Source of the DNA: an uncultured Lachnospiraceae bacterium
GTDB lineage: Bacteria; Bacillota; Clostridia; Lachnospirales; Lachnospiraceae
Length of the DNA stretch: 15,023 bases
Assembly (NCBI GenBank): GCA_934402515.1
Contig: CAKRTZ010000051.1
Coordinates: 1 to 15,023 of the forward strand
Direction: 5' to 3'
Shown: positions 14,920 to 15,023 of the stretch, one piece after another
Layout of the letters: every line of letters starts with the position of its first letter
Position numbering within the stretch: the first letter of the stretch is position 1
The notes under the pieces: model-generated
What the model saw: only the letters and a program-made list of their open reading frames with translations
What the model was told of the DNA's origin: nothing
Databases searched by the model: none
Program-made: the position numbers and the translations under genes

Positions 14920-14925
14920 AACAAA

Positions 14926-15009
14926 GTCGCTTGTGACTGAAGCGACAAAGCACCTTGACAAATAAACAGTAATGCAACCCTGAAACATTCCAAAAAGAAT
15001 AAGTTTCAG
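14926..15009 (+). other. Structured untranslated leader
   Basis: After the promoter, GTCGC/GCGAC (14926-14930, 14942-14946) forms a short hairpin. A larger one is CTGAAAC-ATTC (14980-14990) with GAAT-aa-GTTTCAG (14997-15009), 11 pairs with a 2-nt bulge. GTTTCA recurs at 15016-15021. No ORF begins here, which fits an rRNA precursor leader; an attenuator or riboregulator is also possible because the next gene is not visible. Confidence 0.5.
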
Positions 15010-15023
15010 AAAAAAGTTTCAAA

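Noticed and set aside
1..15023. CRISPR array, insertion sequence, prophage or integration site
   Set aside because: No repeat-spacer pattern, transposase, integrase or phage gene, and no duplicated tRNA end was seen.

Overview
The window looks like chromosomal DNA from a spore-forming, low-to-moderate GC Clostridia, most likely a Lachnospiraceae-type gut anaerobe. The reasons are strong AGGAGG-type ribosome binding sites, a spore photoproduct lyase of the clostridial form, a eukaryote-type UDP-sugar pyrophosphorylase beside galE, a DUF5711-like membrane protein and the dnaX-ybaB-recR order. No mobile element, CRISPR array or phage gene was seen. Nearly all genes lie on the + strand.

Layout. 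(1) 50-3784 is a probable operon: an MTA/SAH-nucleosidase-like protein overlapping a radical-SAM spore photoproduct lyase, then a short-chain dehydrogenase and a D-cysteine desulfhydrase-like PLP enzyme. (2) 3870-7537 holds a UDP-sugar pyrophosphorylase, galE, a beta-phosphoglucomutase-like HAD phosphatase and a LytTR response regulator with no partner kinase. (3) 7538-7850 has no protein gene but is rich in signals: three 21-bp-phased repeats, an extended -10 promoter, and a predicted ~130-nt structured RNA ending in an intrinsic terminator. A tRNA-Ser(CGA) follows on the - strand with its own terminator and promoter. (4) 8012-11731 carries pfkA from a clear promoter, followed by dnaX, ybaB and recR. 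(5) 11748-12788 is galM, closed by a strong hairpin terminator. (6) 12874-14839 is a three-gene membrane cassette: an 81-aa single-pass protein, a DUF5711-like membrane-anchored propeller-like protein and a CvpA-family protein. (7) 14876-15023 is a strong promoter and structured leader that resembles the start of an rRNA operon beyond the window edge.

How the genes fit together. Most are housekeeping: UDP-glucose/galactose interconversion (UDPGP, GalE, GalM), glycolysis (PfkA), replication and recombination (DnaX, YbaB, RecR), and spore DNA repair (SPL). The least ordinary parts are the LytTR regulator with its adjacent phased repeats and structured RNA, the nucleosidase/SPL overlapping pair, and the membrane cassette at the right end. 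Regulatory links are inferred from position and motif only.
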